From the NCBI GenBank assembly GCA_900540475.1, contig UQGG01000008.1, positions 1 to 64,000 on the forward strand: a DNA stretch of 64,000 nt. Direction: 5' to 3'. This stretch comes from an uncultured Robinsoniella sp. GTDB taxonomy: Bacteria > Bacillota > Clostridia > Lachnospirales > Lachnospiraceae. The position numbers were made by a program, and so were the translations under genes. Under the pieces are notes generated by a model. The model was given only the letters and a program-made list of their open reading frames with translations. It was not told where the DNA came from and searched no databases. Positions 37,070 through 45,961 of this stretch are shown in pieces (position 1 is the first letter of the stretch; each line of letters starts with the position of its first letter).

Positions 37070-37164
37070 TCCTTTCCTCTGCCAGAGCATTTCAACAGGC
37101 TGTTATTAACCAAGCTGTTTTCTACGCTAATATATTTCTGTAGTATGAACCTTTATATACTACA

Positions 37165-37321
37165 AGCGTGTTTTTAAACTGCCTGTATCTGGCTGGTTGC
37201 TCCGATTCACAGGAAACGTCAGTGCAAAATTGGTGGCGTAGTGGGGTTACGTTCTTAATTTGCACGGCCGCTGCCTGTTTCATGGAACTGCCGGACCAGG
37301 CTATGAATTTTCAAACACGCT
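37165..37321. repeat. Large imperfect palindromic element (about 157 bp)
   Basis: Outer arms AGCGTGTTT (37165-37173) and AAACACGCT (37313-37321) enclose further paired segments, including GTGCAAA/TTTGCAC near the centre and CCTG..GGC/GCC..CAGG between, so each arm of about 75 bases matches the other imperfectly. A separate 8-bp hairpin (37139-37164, TGTAGTAT/ATACTACA) lies just to the left. It fills the gap before the second TasA-like gene's 3' end. The motif CAAACA..CTCTGG recurs at 60263-60276. Confidence 0.5.
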
Positions 37322-37341
37322 CTGGTAAACTTTATTGATTA

Positions 37342-37962
37342 TTATTGTTCTGATGCTGGTGTTTCTGGTGTTTCTGTTTTATTTGTTTCTGCCTGGATAT
37401 CATTTCCGTCTGAATCATGCCATCCCATAATTACGCCGCGTTCTGAATATGGTGTAAAGCTATCAGCCTGAATTGCTTCGGCAAATACGTTAATCTTAAA
37501 TGTCAGACCAGATACTTCATTGCCCCAGTTCTCCGGTATTTTAACACTCTGGAACAGATAATCTGATGCGCCCGCTGTCATCGGTGCCTGATAATAATAG
37601 TATCCGTCTGTTGATAAGAACCATTTCTCTGTATCAATATCGATTAATGGTAAAATATCTTTAATTTGATCTTCATTCAAACCTACAAATTCAATTTTCG
37701 CACGAACATATGCATCTAAAGAACCGTCTGCTACTGTGATTTTAGGGTCTTTTACAATACTCTGGTTTGGCTTCACATCTGTAATTGTATCATCCGGATT
37801 TTTACTAAACTCCGGCTCTTCTAAATCGATGTCAACTTTCCCCATTGTTACAACGTTTGTCTTACTGTCTTTATCTGTGAAATATGCTAAAGTCGCGCCT
37901 ACTCCGATTACTGCTACTAATGCTACTGCTGCTACCATTGTTAATATTTTTTTCTTTTTCAT
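37342..37962 (-). CDS. TasA/camelysin-like SipW-dependent surface protein (paralogue 2)
   Basis: 206 residues: a lysine-rich start MKKKKILT, hydrophobic core and SipW-type motif VGATLAYFTDKDSKTN, then a TasA-like beta-sandwich (VDIDLEEPEF, SIVKDPKITV, INVFAEAIQAD) and an acidic/Thr-rich tail (ETNKTETPETPASEQ). It is the closest to classical TasA/CalY in its signal region. It stands alone with its own upstream region (37963-38112), which lacks the heptamer repeats seen at the other fibre promoters and instead has a different 20-bp direct repeat. Confidence 0.88.
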   Translation of the reverse strand: MKKKKILTMVAAVALVAVIGVGATLAYFTDKDSKTNVVTMGKVDIDLEEPEFSKNPDDTITDVKPNQSIVKDPKITVADGSLDAYVRAKIEFVGLNEDQIKDILPLIDIDTEKWFLSTDGYYYYQAPMTAGASDYLFQSVKIPENWGNEVSGLTFKINVFAEAIQADSFTPYSERGVIMGWHDSDGNDIQAETNKTETPETPASEQ

Positions 37963-38012
37963 AATTATATTTACCTATCCTCTCAGTTTATATTTGGTGT
38001 ACTGTAATTATT

Positions 38013-38074
38013 GTACTTCATTTATGGTACTTAATTTTGAATGCTTTGTTTATAATACTTTATTTGTGGTACAC
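38013..38074. repeat. Direct 20-bp repeat upstream of TasA-like paralogue 2
   Basis: GTACTTCATTTATGGTACTT (38013-38032) and ATACTTTATTTGTGGTACAC (38055-38074) share 14 of 20 bases and start 42 bp apart. They lie 50-110 bases upstream of the ATG at 37962 and may be regulator sites or part of a duplicated leader. Confidence 0.4.
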
Positions 38075-38112
38075 TATTCAGGGTTTTAAATCTTAATTAA
38101 CGGAAATACTGA

Positions 38113-38751
38113 TTAATCTGTAACAGGATTTGTCTCAGGAGTTAATGCCACATTTAATTGTTTAGCTGCTTCTGTAAGTGCAGTTGCTTCATCTATACCA
38201 TCTGCCTGAATTGCAGCTGCCACAACTTTTACTGTACCTGCAGTACCTTCGATCTTACCTTCTGCTTTTTCATTATATTGAACGCTTGTAAATACTGGCG
38301 GAAGTAATTGATCTGCGTTCTTTTTTTCTACTTTTGTATTATATTTGTAGATTCCATTTAAATTTTTAGAAGAATCTGTCTTAACCCAGTTAGTATTATC
38401 CCAACCCTCAATTATAAAGTTGTTACTTACTAATTCGTCTGCTCCGCTAACCTGTACAAATACCCAGCAATCAGCTGAATCAGCCTTAACCGTAACTACC
38501 GGTCTCTTAGCAACTTTCTGTCCAGGATACATATTTTTACCATCAACTCCATCATTCCAATCTGTTTCTTTTGTAAAATCTGGATCTGTATTACCAGTTT
38601 TTTCATCTAAATCAATATTAACTTTACCAACCGTAAATGTATTTTGTGCCACATCTGTTGTGCTTGTTAAGTACGCTAAAGTTGCTCCAACCATTACCAC
38701 ACCTGTCAAACAAACTGCTGCTACCATTGTAATCAAACTTTTTTTCTTCAT
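38113..38751 (-). CDS. TasA/camelysin-like SipW-dependent surface protein (paralogue 3)
   Basis: 212 residues with a SipW-type signal (VVMVGATLAYLTSTTDVAQN) and a TasA-like domain (FTVGKVNIDLDEKTGN, YPGQKVAKRPVVTV, VVAAAIQADGID). The ATG follows AGGAGATAATAG. It directly follows the sipW gene in the transcription direction but has its own promoter with paired GTCACAC/GTCATAC heptamers (38815-38848), so it can be switched on independently by the SARP regulator. Confidence 0.88.
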   Translation of the reverse strand: MKKKSLITMVAAVCLTGVVMVGATLAYLTSTTDVAQNTFTVGKVNIDLDEKTGNTDPDFTKETDWNDGVDGKNMYPGQKVAKRPVVTVKADSADCWVFVQVSGADELVSNNFIIEGWDNTNWVKTDSSKNLNGIYKYNTKVEKKNADQLLPPVFTSVQYNEKAEGKIEGTAGTVKVVAAAIQADGIDEATALTEAAKQLNVALTPETNPVTD

Positions 38752-38814
38752 CCTATTATCTCCTATTCCTTTTCTTATTTATTTGCTCTTTATGTTTTCC
38801 TATCTTATGTATCC

Positions 38815-38848
38815 AGTATATAACAGTCCAGTCACACACTGGTCATAC
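38815..38848 (-). promoter_or_regulatory. SARP-type operator-promoter B (TasA-like paralogue 3)
   Basis: Heptamers GTCACAC (38831-38837) and GTCATAC (38842-38848) are 11 bp apart. On the minus strand, 10 bases separate the proximal heptamer from the -10 TATACT (38815-38820). The geometry equals that at 44143-44176 and 48599-48632 and that of known SARP sites, in which an 11-bp-spaced direct repeat replaces the -35. Confidence 0.65.
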
Positions 38849-38871
38849 AGAGATAATAAAATGATATTCTT

Positions 38872-39387
38872 TTATTCTTTTTTTATTTCTTTTTTCGTGT
38901 CTTTTTTCTCTTCTTTACTAAATATTTCAGGCAAAAAAACAAGTAAAATCAGTACAATAAATATACCGCAAATCCCTGCAATTCCAAGGGGAGTTTTGGC
39001 ATAAATACTGATGTATCCCAGCAGCGGAATATGAAATCCAACCTTACCAATCACACTGGATGCTGCTACCGGTTCCGCATCTTCTACTTCATTTGCATCA
39101 CCCTTTGTTGTGATTAACTGTTTCTCCTGATCCACATCTTTTATTCTATGTGTTACCACCGTATCGCTTCCCATATGAAAGCTAATTACATCGCCCACTT
39201 TTAATTCATCAAACGGAGCTTCCTTTACATAAGCAATGGAACCCACACCTATGTTGGGTTCCATACTTCCGCTTAAAACTGCCATCGTTTGATATCCAAA
39301 AAAGTGTGGTAAAATTAAGGCTGCTGCAATAAATGCTAATATAATTAATAATAAAGAACTTAATATCCCACATACTTTTTTTAACAT
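38872..39387 (-). CDS. sipW: Signal peptidase I, SipW (ER/archaeal type)
   Basis: The membrane protease that cleaves TasA-type precursors. The 171-residue protein has an N-terminal membrane segment, the box B motif SGSMEP with catalytic Ser41, and His80 (VVTHRI) in place of the bacterial Lys, which defines the ER-type family; a C-terminal membrane segment and a Lys-rich tail follow. The ATG lies behind GGAGGAG. It sits 65 bases after TasA-like paralogue 4 and next to paralogue 3, as sipW sits in tapA-sipW-tasA of Bacillus. Confidence 0.93.
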   Translation of the reverse strand: MLKKVCGILSSLLLIILAFIAAALILPHFFGYQTMAVLSGSMEPNIGVGSIAYVKEAPFDELKVGDVISFHMGSDTVVTHRIKDVDQEKQLITTKGDANEVEDAEPVAASSVIGKVGFHIPLLGYISIYAKTPLGIAGICGIFIVLILLVFLPEIFSKEEKKDTKKEIKKE

Positions 39388-39451
39388 CTTTTCTCCTCCA
39401 AGCTTCTCTTGTTTCGTGTCATAAATATTTCTTTTCTACCATAAATATCCT

Positions 39452-40018
39452 CTATTGTGCACTATAAATCTTCCATATTTTATTTGCTGATTTCACATTA
39501 AAATCTCCGTTTTCGTCTAATGCAGATATCACTTCTCCTGCAGTATTAACGGCTTCTGCCTGCACCGCTTCCTGATATAGTGTCATATCAAATGGTTCAA
39601 ACTTATCCTTATCCTTTATTTCATATTTACTGAATAATGACCCTGTACTTTCTCCTGGTTGAACAACCGCATTATAATAATAAAATCCATCTTTTTCATT
39701 ATAAATCCACAAATTATTCTGGTTTCCACCGGAAATGCCAACATTACTTTCTGCACTTTGCGGAGATATGGTCATTCTCATACGGATAATACAGGCGTTT
39801 TTTCCTGTATTTCTTACAGACGGCTCCTTTATACCTTCTGAAGCAACAATATTTTCTTCTATATCTGTTGTCACATTTCCTACGGTAAAAGTATTTTCTT
39901 TTACCGTAGAAACATCTGAATATAACGCAATTGTCATACCAGTAATACCTATTGCAGCCACACATACCAGCACCAGAGTGGCCATCAATGCTTTTTTATT
40001 TTTTATAAATCCATTCAT
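39452..40018 (-). CDS. TasA/camelysin-like SipW-dependent surface protein (paralogue 4)
   Basis: The ATG at 40018 (MNGFIKNKKALM) is preceded at eight bases by AAGGAG; a GTG nine bases further up is less likely. The 188-residue protein has a SipW-type signal ending TGMTIALYSDVSTVKENTF and a TasA-like domain (VGNVTTDIEENIV, YQEAVQAEAV) in which several consensus residues differ from paralogues 1-3. It lies 12 bases after the big adhesin gene, so it is co-transcribed with it and probably with sipW, under operator-promoter A. Confidence 0.82.
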   Translation of the reverse strand: MNGFIKNKKALMATLVLVCVAAIGITGMTIALYSDVSTVKENTFTVGNVTTDIEENIVASEGIKEPSVRNTGKNACIIRMRMTISPQSAESNVGISGGNQNNLWIYNEKDGFYYYNAVVQPGESTGSLFSKYEIKDKDKFEPFDMTLYQEAVQAEAVNTAGEVISALDENGDFNVKSANKIWKIYSAQ

Positions 40019-40030
40019 TTTATCCACTCC

Positions 40031-43000
40031 TTAATTTTCTTTATTTCCTGTCTGCTTTACACGATCCGGCGTAATTACAATGTTCCCATTCTCATCCATG
40101 GTAAATTTGTTAATTACAACATCTGTATGGGAATAATTATCAGGGTTAGTGCGAATATTTTTAAATGCTACCGTCTGCTCAGATGCATCTTTTGTTAACT
40201 CTGCTTCTTTTACATTGCCGTCTTCGCATTCATATCTGATGGTTTCTAACTCTGTAACTTCATAAGTTCCCAGAGGTAAAAGTTCAAAAGTTTTTTCCTG
40301 AGTCATTGGATTACCACTTTCAAAACGCATGGTATATTCAAACATTTTTCCGGTTTCCACATGACGAATCTGGAAAGTAAAAATCGGATCACCATTTTCA
40401 TAATTTGCAGTATCAATTGTCTTTTTAATCGTTAAATTTCCTAATAGCAAAGTATTTGTAACGATGACCTCTGCATTCTTTTTAAATAATAATTTACCGG
40501 AAGCTTTTCCATCTGTACTTAAAATATCCGCATTTTTTACTTCGTAAGTTTCTTTATCGTATTTGGTAAAGTTCTTATTTAATTCATCCAGATTAGATTC
40601 CTTTACTTCAAAACTTGTTCCTGACGGAATCTTAGGAATTCTAATTTGATCACCTGCTTTTACATATATCTTTCCTTTTACTGCGTGCTCGCGATTTTCA
40701 TCTTCTTTTGCATCATTACGAATGAACTCGCCTTCAAATAAATGACCGCCAACCGTGACTGTTAATTCATAATTATCATCCGAGGAACCAGAAGTTAATA
40801 CCTTTTCAATTACCAGATCCTGCAAATTATCTCCGGTACAGAAATTTTGAAAGTTAACAGTGAGATCTGTACCGACTACAAGCGCCTGGCTTCTGATGAT
40901 AAAACTAACTCCGTCCTCACCCTCAATAATTGAACCATTTGCTGTTGTTAATTGTACATCATTTACTATAAATTCATCATACTGGTTCTGAACAACATCT
41001 GTCTCTTCAACAAAATACTTTTTCCCCATATCGAATTGTGTAAATTGGGCTGTCTGACCATGTTTTAAAGAAAAACTTCCATCTTTTTCTGTCAGCATTT
41101 CTTTTGTCTTGCTGCCATCGATAAGTGTATATGCTCCATTCTTTACTAAACTATATTTTGTAGAATCATTATTACGGATTACTTCTCCATTCTCGTCTTC
41201 TACATAAAGTTTAAAATTAAAGTTTACATCACTGAAAGACCCTTCATTTATATTTCCAATTTCTTTTGTAATATTAACACTTCCCTTAGGAACTGTCGGA
41301 ATATTAAATTTCAGTTTGCAGTTAGATGCCCCGGCACCACGCTCCATGTAGAATACTTTAATTTCATGAGCCGTATAGTTTTTAAAATAGTTCTTTCCTT
41401 CGGCAAATTTAGACATATCTGCATTTGCTGCTTTGAATAAACTCTTTATATTTGTAGGAGTAACCCCCTGAACATTTACATCTCCTGTTTGGAAATCAAT
41501 GCTTCCGCTGCGGGCGTCATGACATCCGCCAATATCCAATACCAGAACTCCGTCAATGAAAACCCACATATCGTCATCACCGTTAAATTCAAAAACCATA
41601 GGGCTTCCGTCAACGATGCCGTCTTTCGGCTGTGCAAAGGATGCACTCATACTCATCCCAAAATGGTATGTTGTACCCTGGGTAAGATATAACTCTTCGC
41701 CATATCTGGCATCATTTTGGCTTAATGCATTTCCCTGTTCGTCATAATAATTTTTGTTTGTACTAAGTTTTCCATTCTCTATCTTATTGTACGGCATAAA
41801 ATTACCACGCTGGAAATATAGTTCCTTAGCATTATTTGGTGTTCCAATCTGCTTATAAACAGTAAAATCTCCTGTAGAATTTAAATAAGCGTAGTTATCA
41901 AAACTACTGTAGTAAAAATACTTACTGTCATCGTATACACTTTGCAAAAACAAGTGGTTTGCATTTGCCTGAGTGGTATAGCTTCCTTGTGGATTGAACC
42001 ATTCCTGCAATGTAGAGCCTCTGAGATCCGCATTGCTGCCTGGCTTTTTAATTGCCTGCCCAAACGAATTACTAAACACCGGATAACCATCTTTATCTAA
42101 TTTGTTCTGTACCATGCCCTGTTTCACACCGCGTCCCGAATTAGTACCGTTCCATTCCCCACCAGTAAACTGGTAAACATCGTTAGGATAGTTAAACATA
42201 TTCAGTTCAATACCTTTACCTGCACTATCAACTGTATCAACAGTTTCCAGATTATCAATGTATTCGAAATATAATTCATCTCCAGCCTGCACATTATAGG
42301 TATTGCCGTTTTCACTCAGCTTCACTTGGAAGCCATTGTTATTTTCATTTTTCCAAAGCATGACATTATTGATTTCTTTCGGTGCATTCCAAGTTTTGGA
42401 TGTCATATATGCTCGTGCAAAGGATTTATTTTCCAGTGCTTTTTCATTTTCGTCGTCTTTGCTTTGAATCCATTCACTTATCTGACTGGGGGATGCCTGC
42501 GGCCATGATCCCGAAGTCAACTTATCCAAACTAATGGCTTTCTTCATTAAATCATTTCCACTTTTATCAACAATGTGGATATTTAAGCTCTGAGTTGTAT
42601 TCGATTGACTCGTTCCGCTCTTATTTGTCCAAACCAGTGTAAAAATGGAAAAACTATTAACTTGAAAATTAGTAGTAACCACTTCTTCTTTTTTATTTAC
42701 ATCTACGGATGCATGCTTCACTTCTTCAACAACGACATCCTTATCTCCACTTTCATTAAAATGGTATAATGCAACATTCTGTTCTGTATCGTTTTCTGCT
42801 TTGTCATCCGTTGTCTTTGCTGCATTTTCCGGCTTTACTCCCTGCTTAAAATCCATAGTCACTGCTACTTCTCCAGAAGGTTCCACCTCAACACCATCTT
42901 TTACAAAACTAATATCATATGCCAGAAATCCTGTAATTGTATCATCCTCTTCTTTAACATTGGCGTTTAACAGGTTCTCTACTCTGTCTAATTCCTCTTT

Positions 43001-44065
43001 TTCCACAACCGGCATAACTTTCAGTTCAACTCCTCTTGGAAGAATCCCTGCTTCGCTTAAAACTGCCTTCACCGTTACCTGGTCATCATCGTATGTATAT
43101 TCAGTTGTTGTATCCGCTCCATTCCATGCGATTGCGAACTGGCTTACATGATCTGATTCAAAAGCAACCGCGCCAACCGCTAAATCTGTATCGCAATTTA
43201 AAACAGTCGTTTTATCTTTCAGGTCTGTTATATTTGTCTTTCCGGCTTCATTTTCATCTGCTGTGAACTGTAATACCTGTGCCTGAATTGCTTTTATATT
43301 CATTCCTTCGGTTTTGAAGATTTCAGGAAGGACTGCATTTTTAAAATTGATGGAAACTTTCATTTCATCATTTACCTGATAGATCACACCATCTTTTTCA
43401 AAATGAATTTCATAAGCGTTAAATCCATCAATTGGTGCCGCATCTTTTTCTGCTTTTTCATTTATCAGGGTATCAATCTTGTCAAATGATGCTTTTTCCG
43501 CTTTATCTGTTTCCGGGCTGTTATCTGAAATTGTTTTATTTAAGATAGGTTTAACCACTAACGCTGCGTCTGCCGGAATGGTATCCACATTCTTTAATGA
43601 TACTTCAACTGTCATCTCTTCATTTTCAAATAGATATTGTGACTGCATTTCTTCCGAATTGCTTTCTGTCTCTGTCAAAGCCGTTTCGCTTGTCTCTGAT
43701 GTCATTTCGGTCTGCATTTCTTCCTGACTTTCGCTCTGTACTTCGCTGACAGCCTCTGTCTCAGGAATATTTTCTGTAGCTGGCTCCGTATTTGTTTCTG
43801 TTTCCGGTAATGCAGCAGCTTCTGTTTGTACCTCAGTCATTACAACTGGTTCTGTCTGTGCATCAGCCGTTTCACTTTCCACTGGAGCTGCTGCCTCAGC
43901 CTGGCTGGCTTCATTGAGCATTTCAGCCTCTGCTGCCGTCCCCGGGATTTCTGTGTTATCCGATTTATCCGCCGCCAATACTACTCCATTGGAACCTAAA
44001 GCAGACACGATCATGGCCATACATAAAAGGATTGCGGTTAATCTTTTTTTCATTCTTATTTTCAT
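40031..44065 (-). CDS. Large secreted fibro-slime/pilin-domain adhesin
   Basis: A 1344-residue exported protein. Signal peptide ending VVLAAD (about residue 32), a long Glu/Thr/Ala-rich linker (37-140), two or more beta-rich repeats (about 140-480), a middle domain (510-690), then a PA14/fibro-slime-type domain with FNGDDDMWVFIDGVLVLDIG and HDARSG near residue 820, and C-terminal Cna-B/Spy0128-like modules (about 930-1320; for instance NLTIKKTIDTANYENGDPIF and LLPLGTYEVTEL). It ends QTGNKEN without a membrane tail, so it could be a fibre subunit or be anchored otherwise. First gene behind operator-promoter A; a TasA-like gene and sipW follow. It could be the minor or tip component of TasA-type fibres. 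Confidence 0.82.
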   Translation of the reverse strand: MKIRMKKRLTAILLCMAMIVSALGSNGVVLAADKSDNTEIPGTAAEAEMLNEASQAEAAAPVESETADAQTEPVVMTEVQTEAAALPETETNTEPATENIPETEAVSEVQSESQEEMQTEMTSETSETALTETESNSEEMQSQYLFENEEMTVEVSLKNVDTIPADAALVVKPILNKTISDNSPETDKAEKASFDKIDTLINEKAEKDAAPIDGFNAYEIHFEKDGVIYQVNDEMKVSINFKNAVLPEIFKTEGMNIKAIQAQVLQFTADENEAGKTNITDLKDKTTVLNCDTDLAVGAVAFESDHVSQFAIAWNGADTTTEYTYDDDQVTVKAVLSEAGILPRGVELKVMPVVEKEELDRVENLLNANVKEEDDTITGFLAYDISFVKDGVEVEPSGEVAVTMDFKQGVKPENAAKTTDDKAENDTEQNVALYHFNESGDKDVVVEEVKHASVDVNKKEEVVTTNFQVNSFSIFTLVWTNKSGTSQSNTTQSLNIHIVDKSGNDLMKKAISLDKLTSGSWPQASPSQISEWIQSKDDENEKALENKSFARAYMTSKTWNAPKEINNVMLWKNENNNGFQVKLSENGNTYNVQAGDELYFEYIDNLETVDTVDSAGKGIELNMFNYPNDVYQFTGGEWNGTNSGRGVKQGMVQNKLDKDGYPVFSNSFGQAIKKPGSNADLRGSTLQEWFNPQGSYTTQANANHLFLQSVYDDSKYFYYSSFDNYAYLNSTGDFTVYKQIGTPNNAKELYFQRGNFMPYNKIENGKLSTNKNYYDEQGNALSQNDARYGEELYLTQGTTYHFGMSMSASFAQPKDGIVDGSPMVFEFNGDDDMWVFIDGVLVLDIGGCHDARSGSIDFQTGDVNVQGVTPTNIKSLFKAANADMSKFAEGKNYFKNYTAHEIKVFYMERGAGASNCKLKFNIPTVPKGSVNITKEIGNINEGSFSDVNFNFKLYVEDENGEVIRNNDSTKYSLVKNGAYTLIDGSKTKEMLTEKDGSFSLKHGQTAQFTQFDMGKKYFVEETDVVQNQYDEFIVNDVQLTTANGSIIEGEDGVSFIIRSQALVVGTDLTVNFQNFCTGDNLQDLVIEKVLTSGSSDDNYELTVTVGGHLFEGEFIRNDAKEDENREHAVKGKIYVKAGDQIRIPKIPSGTSFEVKESNLDELNKNFTKYDKETYEVKNADILSTDGKASGKLLFKKNAEVIVTNTLLLGNLTIKKTIDTANYENGDPIFTFQIRHVETGKMFEYTMRFESGNPMTQEKTFELLPLGTYEVTELETIRYECEDGNVKEAELTKDASEQTVAFKNIRTNPDNYSHTDVVINKFTMDENGNIVITPDRVKQTGNKEN

Positions 44066-44142
44066 GTGGATCCTCCTCTGATATACTATCTATTCTCTTT
44101 CAGATATCAACTTATCCCGTTAATTCTTCGTTTTATAGATTT

Positions 44143-44176
44143 ACTATACCAAAAGCAAGTCACAGACTGGTCACAG
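44143..44176 (-). promoter_or_regulatory. SARP-type operator-promoter A (large adhesin operon)
   Basis: GTCACAG occurs twice (44159-44165, 44170-44176), 11 bp apart, and the proximal copy lies exactly 10 bases from TATAGT (44143-44148) on the minus strand. The adhesin ATG is 78 bases further down. Confidence 0.7.
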
Positions 44177-44210
44177 CAAACAAATTAATCAAAAAAATAT
44201 GGCGATATCA

Positions 44211-44651
44211 TTAATCTGATATCACCACATGGTCTGTTACTATTTGTATCATCTGAATGGCACCTTCAAAGCTGTCCAACTTTTGTCCCTGCAGGTTATG
44301 TACCTCACCCTGCCAGGTAGAATGCCTTCTGCTGGTTACGATAACGTCAAAGGTTGCCATCGTGCCTTTTTGCTTTAAAATTTCCTCAATATCCTTTTCA
44401 CTGTTGGGATTCATAGAAAAAAAAGAACGTGAATGCTCTTTTAGAAAACTCCTTTTTTCCTGAAATGCCTGAGGATAACCCGCTGCGTCAAAAATCTTAT
44501 CCACCTCAATTAAGAGACTGGAGAGATCCTGAAACTTTATTTCATCCTTTGACAACCTGGTGTAAGCCCTTCCCTGAAAATAAATATCTTTCTTTTCGTC
44601 TATGCAGATTCTAAGAGCATTCATCAAGTAATAAGACTGTATCTTTTCCAC
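44211..44651 (-). CDS. TWQG-domain protein following the SARP regulator
   Basis: 146 residues, starting with GTG at 44651 behind AGGAGG. No signal peptide or membrane segment. Residues 1-90 are mainly helical (MEKIQSYYLMNALRICIDEK) and residues about 97-146 form the TWQG domain (ATFDVIVTSRRHSTWQGEV, then an FEGAIQMIQIV helix), shared with the small protein at 36875-37069. It follows the SARP gene by 11 bases and is surely co-transcribed. I see no known family; a partner or modulator of the regulator is likely from context. Confidence 0.7.
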   Translation of the reverse strand: MEKIQSYYLMNALRICIDEKKDIYFQGRAYTRLSKDEIKFQDLSSLLIEVDKIFDAAGYPQAFQEKRSFLKEHSRSFFSMNPNSEKDIEEILKQKGTMATFDVIVTSRRHSTWQGEVHNLQGQKLDSFEGAIQMIQIVTDHVVISD

Positions 44652-44662
44652 AAATGCTCCTC

Positions 44663-45892
44663 CTATTCGTTACTTATATCCCCAAAATTGATTTCTTCCA
44701 GACTGCTTCTTATGCTAAACTTCTTCCACTTTCCTGAATTATAAAAATTGTCTTCAATTCTTTTTAATACCATCTTCCCAGATTCATATGTACATGTTGG
44801 CAGCAGCACCACATATTGTGACCCGCTGTATCTGGCTGCTACATCTCCTGCCCGAAGACATCCAAAAGCATCTTTTACATGGTCCATAGCCCGTTTCAAC
44901 ATGGAAAGATAAGTCTCCGTCCCTTTTTCAATATACTGAGGCGGGTTAATTGTGATCAACGCCACATGAACCGCCATTCCAAACCGCTGTGCCTGCCTCG
45001 CCTGCAGCCTGTATATTTCGCGGAATATCCCGTACTTGCAGAGAAATACCCCCTGGGGTTTAGCCGCTTCACACAGATCCGCCTGTATTCTCTTAATATC
45101 CAGTTCCTGACTGTTCATTTCATTTAACAGCGATTGATAGATTTCTTCCAGCTGACTGGAGGGTTTTACACCCAGATTTTCATACAAATGTTCAACAGCC
45201 CTGGTATAGTACTCCTGGGCAATCTTCTCTTTGTGCTGGCCAATAAAAGACTTTATCAGCAGATAGTACAGATATTCATCCAGTGAATCCATAGAAATTG
45301 CTTTGCTGCAGACATTTTCCATCTCTTCATAACTGCCGGCTTCTTCATATAATTCCGCAAGGCTTTTTGCTGCCGATAAAAACATTGAATGATAATATGC
45401 CGACAGTGAAATCACCCAGTGCTCCGATGAGATCTTCGGCAGATACATGCCGGTGTACAGATCAACCGCACGCCTGTACTGAATCATTTGTGCTTCTGCA
45501 TCGTCTTTTATGCTTTTCGCATTTTTACAGCACAATTCAAATTCTTCACAATCAACCTTAACCGTCACATCCGGATTCCAGTAGTAGGATCCCCGTCCCG
45601 TCAGAATATAATCAGAACTGCCCAGAACCTTTTTCATAATATTCCTGAGACGGTACATCAGATTTTTTAATGCCCCCACCTGATTATCGGTCTCATCTTC
45701 ATTCCAAAGCAGATCCCCGAGTTCCTGAACCTGGATCATTCTGTTTCTGTTATTTAAAAAATAAGTTAAAAGCCTTGTTACCATAACAGAACGAATATTA
45801 TCATCATTCAGAATATTCTTTCCATCGGTCACCTGAAAATCGCCAAACATCTTCACATGTAATTTGTTCAATTTATTCTCCATATTAGCCAT
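44663..45892 (-). CDS. SARP/BTAD transcriptional regulator with degenerate GGDEF-like domain
   Basis: A 409-residue cytosolic regulator. Residues about 10-105 form an OmpR-like winged helix (LHVKMFGDFQVTDG, ALKNLMYRLRNIMKKVLG), residues about 112-258 the bacterial transcriptional activation (BTAD) helical domain with EHLYENLGVKPSSQLEEIYQ, and residues about 282-400 look like a GGDEF fold: LRAGDVAARYSGSQYVVLLP, in which SGSQY (356-360) stands where GGDEF is expected, so no cyclase activity is likely. This SARP plus degenerate GGDEF layout is unusual. It sits inside the fibre island, and the three heptamer-repeat promoters around it fit its type, so it is the probable activator of the TasA-like operons. 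A TWQG-domain gene is coupled downstream. Confidence 0.85.
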   Translation of the reverse strand: MANMENKLNKLHVKMFGDFQVTDGKNILNDDNIRSVMVTRLLTYFLNNRNRMIQVQELGDLLWNEDETDNQVGALKNLMYRLRNIMKKVLGSSDYILTGRGSYYWNPDVTVKVDCEEFELCCKNAKSIKDDAEAQMIQYRRAVDLYTGMYLPKISSEHWVISLSAYYHSMFLSAAKSLAELYEEAGSYEEMENVCSKAISMDSLDEYLYYLLIKSFIGQHKEKIAQEYYTRAVEHLYENLGVKPSSQLEEIYQSLLNEMNSQELDIKRIQADLCEAAKPQGVFLCKYGIFREIYRLQARQAQRFGMAVHVALITINPPQYIEKGTETYLSMLKRAMDHVKDAFGCLRAGDVAARYSGSQYVVLLPTCTYESGKMVLKRIEDNFYNSGKWKKFSIRSSLEEINFGDISNE

Positions 45893-45932
45893 AAGACATT
45901 ATTCCTGTCATTGTGATTATTTTATGCCAATG

Positions 45933-45961
45933 CCCCATATCATCAGAACAATGATATGGGG
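45933..45961 (-). terminator. Hairpin between the surface-protein operon and the SARP gene
   Basis: Perfect arms CCCCATATCAT (45933-45943) and ATGATATGGGG (45951-45961), 106 bases after the upstream operon and 41 bases before the SARP ATG. No T-run follows directly, so it could be either a terminator for the 48471-46067 operon or a regulatory palindrome of the SARP gene. Confidence 0.45.

Noticed and set aside
45933..45961. Riboswitch upstream of the SARP gene
   Set aside because: A single 11-bp hairpin with no conserved aptamer-like elements; it is treated as a hairpin only.
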